From an uncultured Acetatifactor sp. (GTDB lineage Bacteria; Bacillota; Clostridia; Lachnospirales; Lachnospiraceae): a DNA stretch of 21,626 nucleotides. Shown here piece after piece: positions 20,857 to 21,626 of the stretch; position 1 is the first letter of the stretch; the number at the start of each line of letters is the position of its first letter. The stretch lies in the NCBI GenBank assembly GCA_934394515.1, contig CAKRRU010000031.1, positions 1-21,626 of the forward strand, written 5' to 3'. The position numbers were made by a program, and so were the translations under genes. The notes below the pieces were generated by a model. That model worked only from the letters and a program-made list of their open reading frames with translations, searched no databases and was not told where the DNA came from.

Positions 20857-21626
20857 TCTGTTCTTTAGTACTTCTGCGGGTACCAGCTTATTCAATCTGC
20901 TTACCAGTAGGAAATTGATCACCATGTAGCATAGCAGAATTCCACCATAAATCATGATATATATCTGTGGTGTGAACTTTAAGTCCATGCCGATAGCAAC
21001 ATTTGCAATGCAATACGGATACACCAGATCCATGCTCCATTTTGCCATTGGAACGCAGATCACCACTCCCAGCAGAATCACATAGAAATTCCCATCCAGA
21101 TAGAGTCTTCGTATCTCCCTTCTACGGTAACCGAATACTTTCTGTGAGCTTTCCTCCACATTTTCTTTGGATACTGTGGCATATAATCTGCCATTATCAA
21201 TATCCAGTGCATGATCCGCAAACACTACATTATAATAATCGTCCTCCTGATCAAACAATTCCTGCATGACATCCCTGTCCAGGAATACATAAACACCGGA
21301 GGTAAACGAAACGATGTCTTTCACAGTAAAAGCATAATCTCTCTCATTTACTTCATCGGAAAGCACCAGCTTGTCGCCCACCTTCACGCCGAATTTCTGT
21401 GCCGCAGCACTGGAGATCACGATCTCATTTTTCTTGTCTGCGGTTGCTATGGGAAAATACGGATTGTCATCATCAATCCCCAACACTGTCACATCCAGAT
21501 TATACCCATAGGATTCCTTTTTCAGATTTTCGACATACGCCGGTGTTCCTCCCTCCGGAACATCCTCCGTAGGATATTTATAAGTATACATATAAGCATA
21601 TTTTGTTTCTTCCAGACAGGCGTTTC
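20851..21626 (-). CDS. FtsX/MacB-type ABC permease, C-terminal part (5' end outside window)
   Basis: The frame stays open to the window edge, and the residues before the ATG at 21591 (…EETKYAYMYTYKYP) fit the family, so that ATG is internal. About 258 residues are visible. An extracellular domain (to about residue 175 of the visible part) is followed by KVFGYRRREIRRLYL, a membrane helix (NFYVILLGVVICVPMAKW), a second helix (IYIMIYGGILLCYMVINFLL) and the terminal RLNKLVPAEVLKNRE. In FtsX permeases a further helix precedes the KVFGYRR segment. Here the extracellular sequence ESSQ joins KVFGYRR directly, so roughly 40-55 residues with one helix seem missing without a frameshift. It may be a defective or rearranged permease. 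Confidence 0.8.
   Translation of the reverse strand, partial: NACLEETKYAYMYTYKYPTEDVPEGGTPAYVENLKKESYGYNLDVTVLGIDDDNPYFPIATADKKNEIVISSAAAQKFGVKVGDKLVLSDEVNERDYAFTVKDIVSFTSGVYVFLDRDVMQELFDQEDDYYNVVFADHALDIDNGRLYATVSKENVEESSQKVFGYRRREIRRLYLDGNFYVILLGVVICVPMAKWSMDLVYPYCIANVAIGMDLKFTPQIYIMIYGGILLCYMVINFLLVSRLNKLVPAEVLKNRE

Overview
The window looks like a chromosomal segment of a Gram-positive, anaerobic-type Firmicute, most probably a Lachnospiraceae (Clostridium cluster XIVa) genome. Reasons: strong AGGAGG-type ribosome binding sites, short intergenic gaps, intrinsic terminators, a ClpC-type Hsp100, a type II pantothenate kinase, a 104-residue membrane protein of a type I associate with Lachnospiraceae (DUF6142-like), and a lipobox lipoprotein. 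Apart from a partial tRNA-Trp at the left edge, every gene I can support lies on the minus strand, so transcription runs from right to left.

Layout from left to right. 1-62: 3' part of tRNA-Trp (+) and its terminator. 94-330: no convincing gene, but a nested hairpin downstream of coaW. 331-3058: coaW, radA and a 137-residue protein of unknown function. 3179-6070: a two-gene stress operon, GntR-type regulator plus clpC, with a consensus promoter overlapped by a perfect inverted repeat. 6158-11205: purine block purE-purM-purN-purD followed by a membrane-anchored SH3b protein with a long Arg/Pro-rich tail. 11358-14852: pyrE, a 50-residue membrane protein, the DUF6142-like protein and a large M29-type aminopeptidase with an extra N-terminal half. 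14954-15157: an intrinsic terminator and a 119-bp MITE-like element flanked by TA. 15154-20763: a six-gene operon: M20 amidohydrolase, a protein resembling L-2-amino-thiazoline-4-carboxylate hydrolase, an SsuABC-like ABC importer (permease, lipoprotein, ATPase) and a nitroreductase-fold protein with an unusual N-terminal half. 20851-21626: the C-terminal part of an FtsX-type permease that appears to lack an internal membrane segment.

How the genes work together. The purine genes cover GAR synthesis (PurD), GAR formylation (PurN), AIR formation (PurM) and AIR carboxylation (PurE); the other pathway genes must lie elsewhere. ClpC keeps an LGF tripeptide for docking ClpP, and no ctsR, mcsA or mcsB is seen next to it; a GntR repressor sits in their place. 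The most interesting unit is the 15154-20763 operon. Its content suggests import of a small nitrogen- or sulfur-containing organic compound, ring or amide hydrolysis in the cytoplasm, and possibly a flavin-dependent redox step. The pairing of an ATC-hydrolase-like protein with an M20 amidohydrolase recalls the two-step Pseudomonas route from aminothiazoline carboxylate through N-carbamoyl-cysteine to cysteine, but the true substrate cannot be read from sequence.
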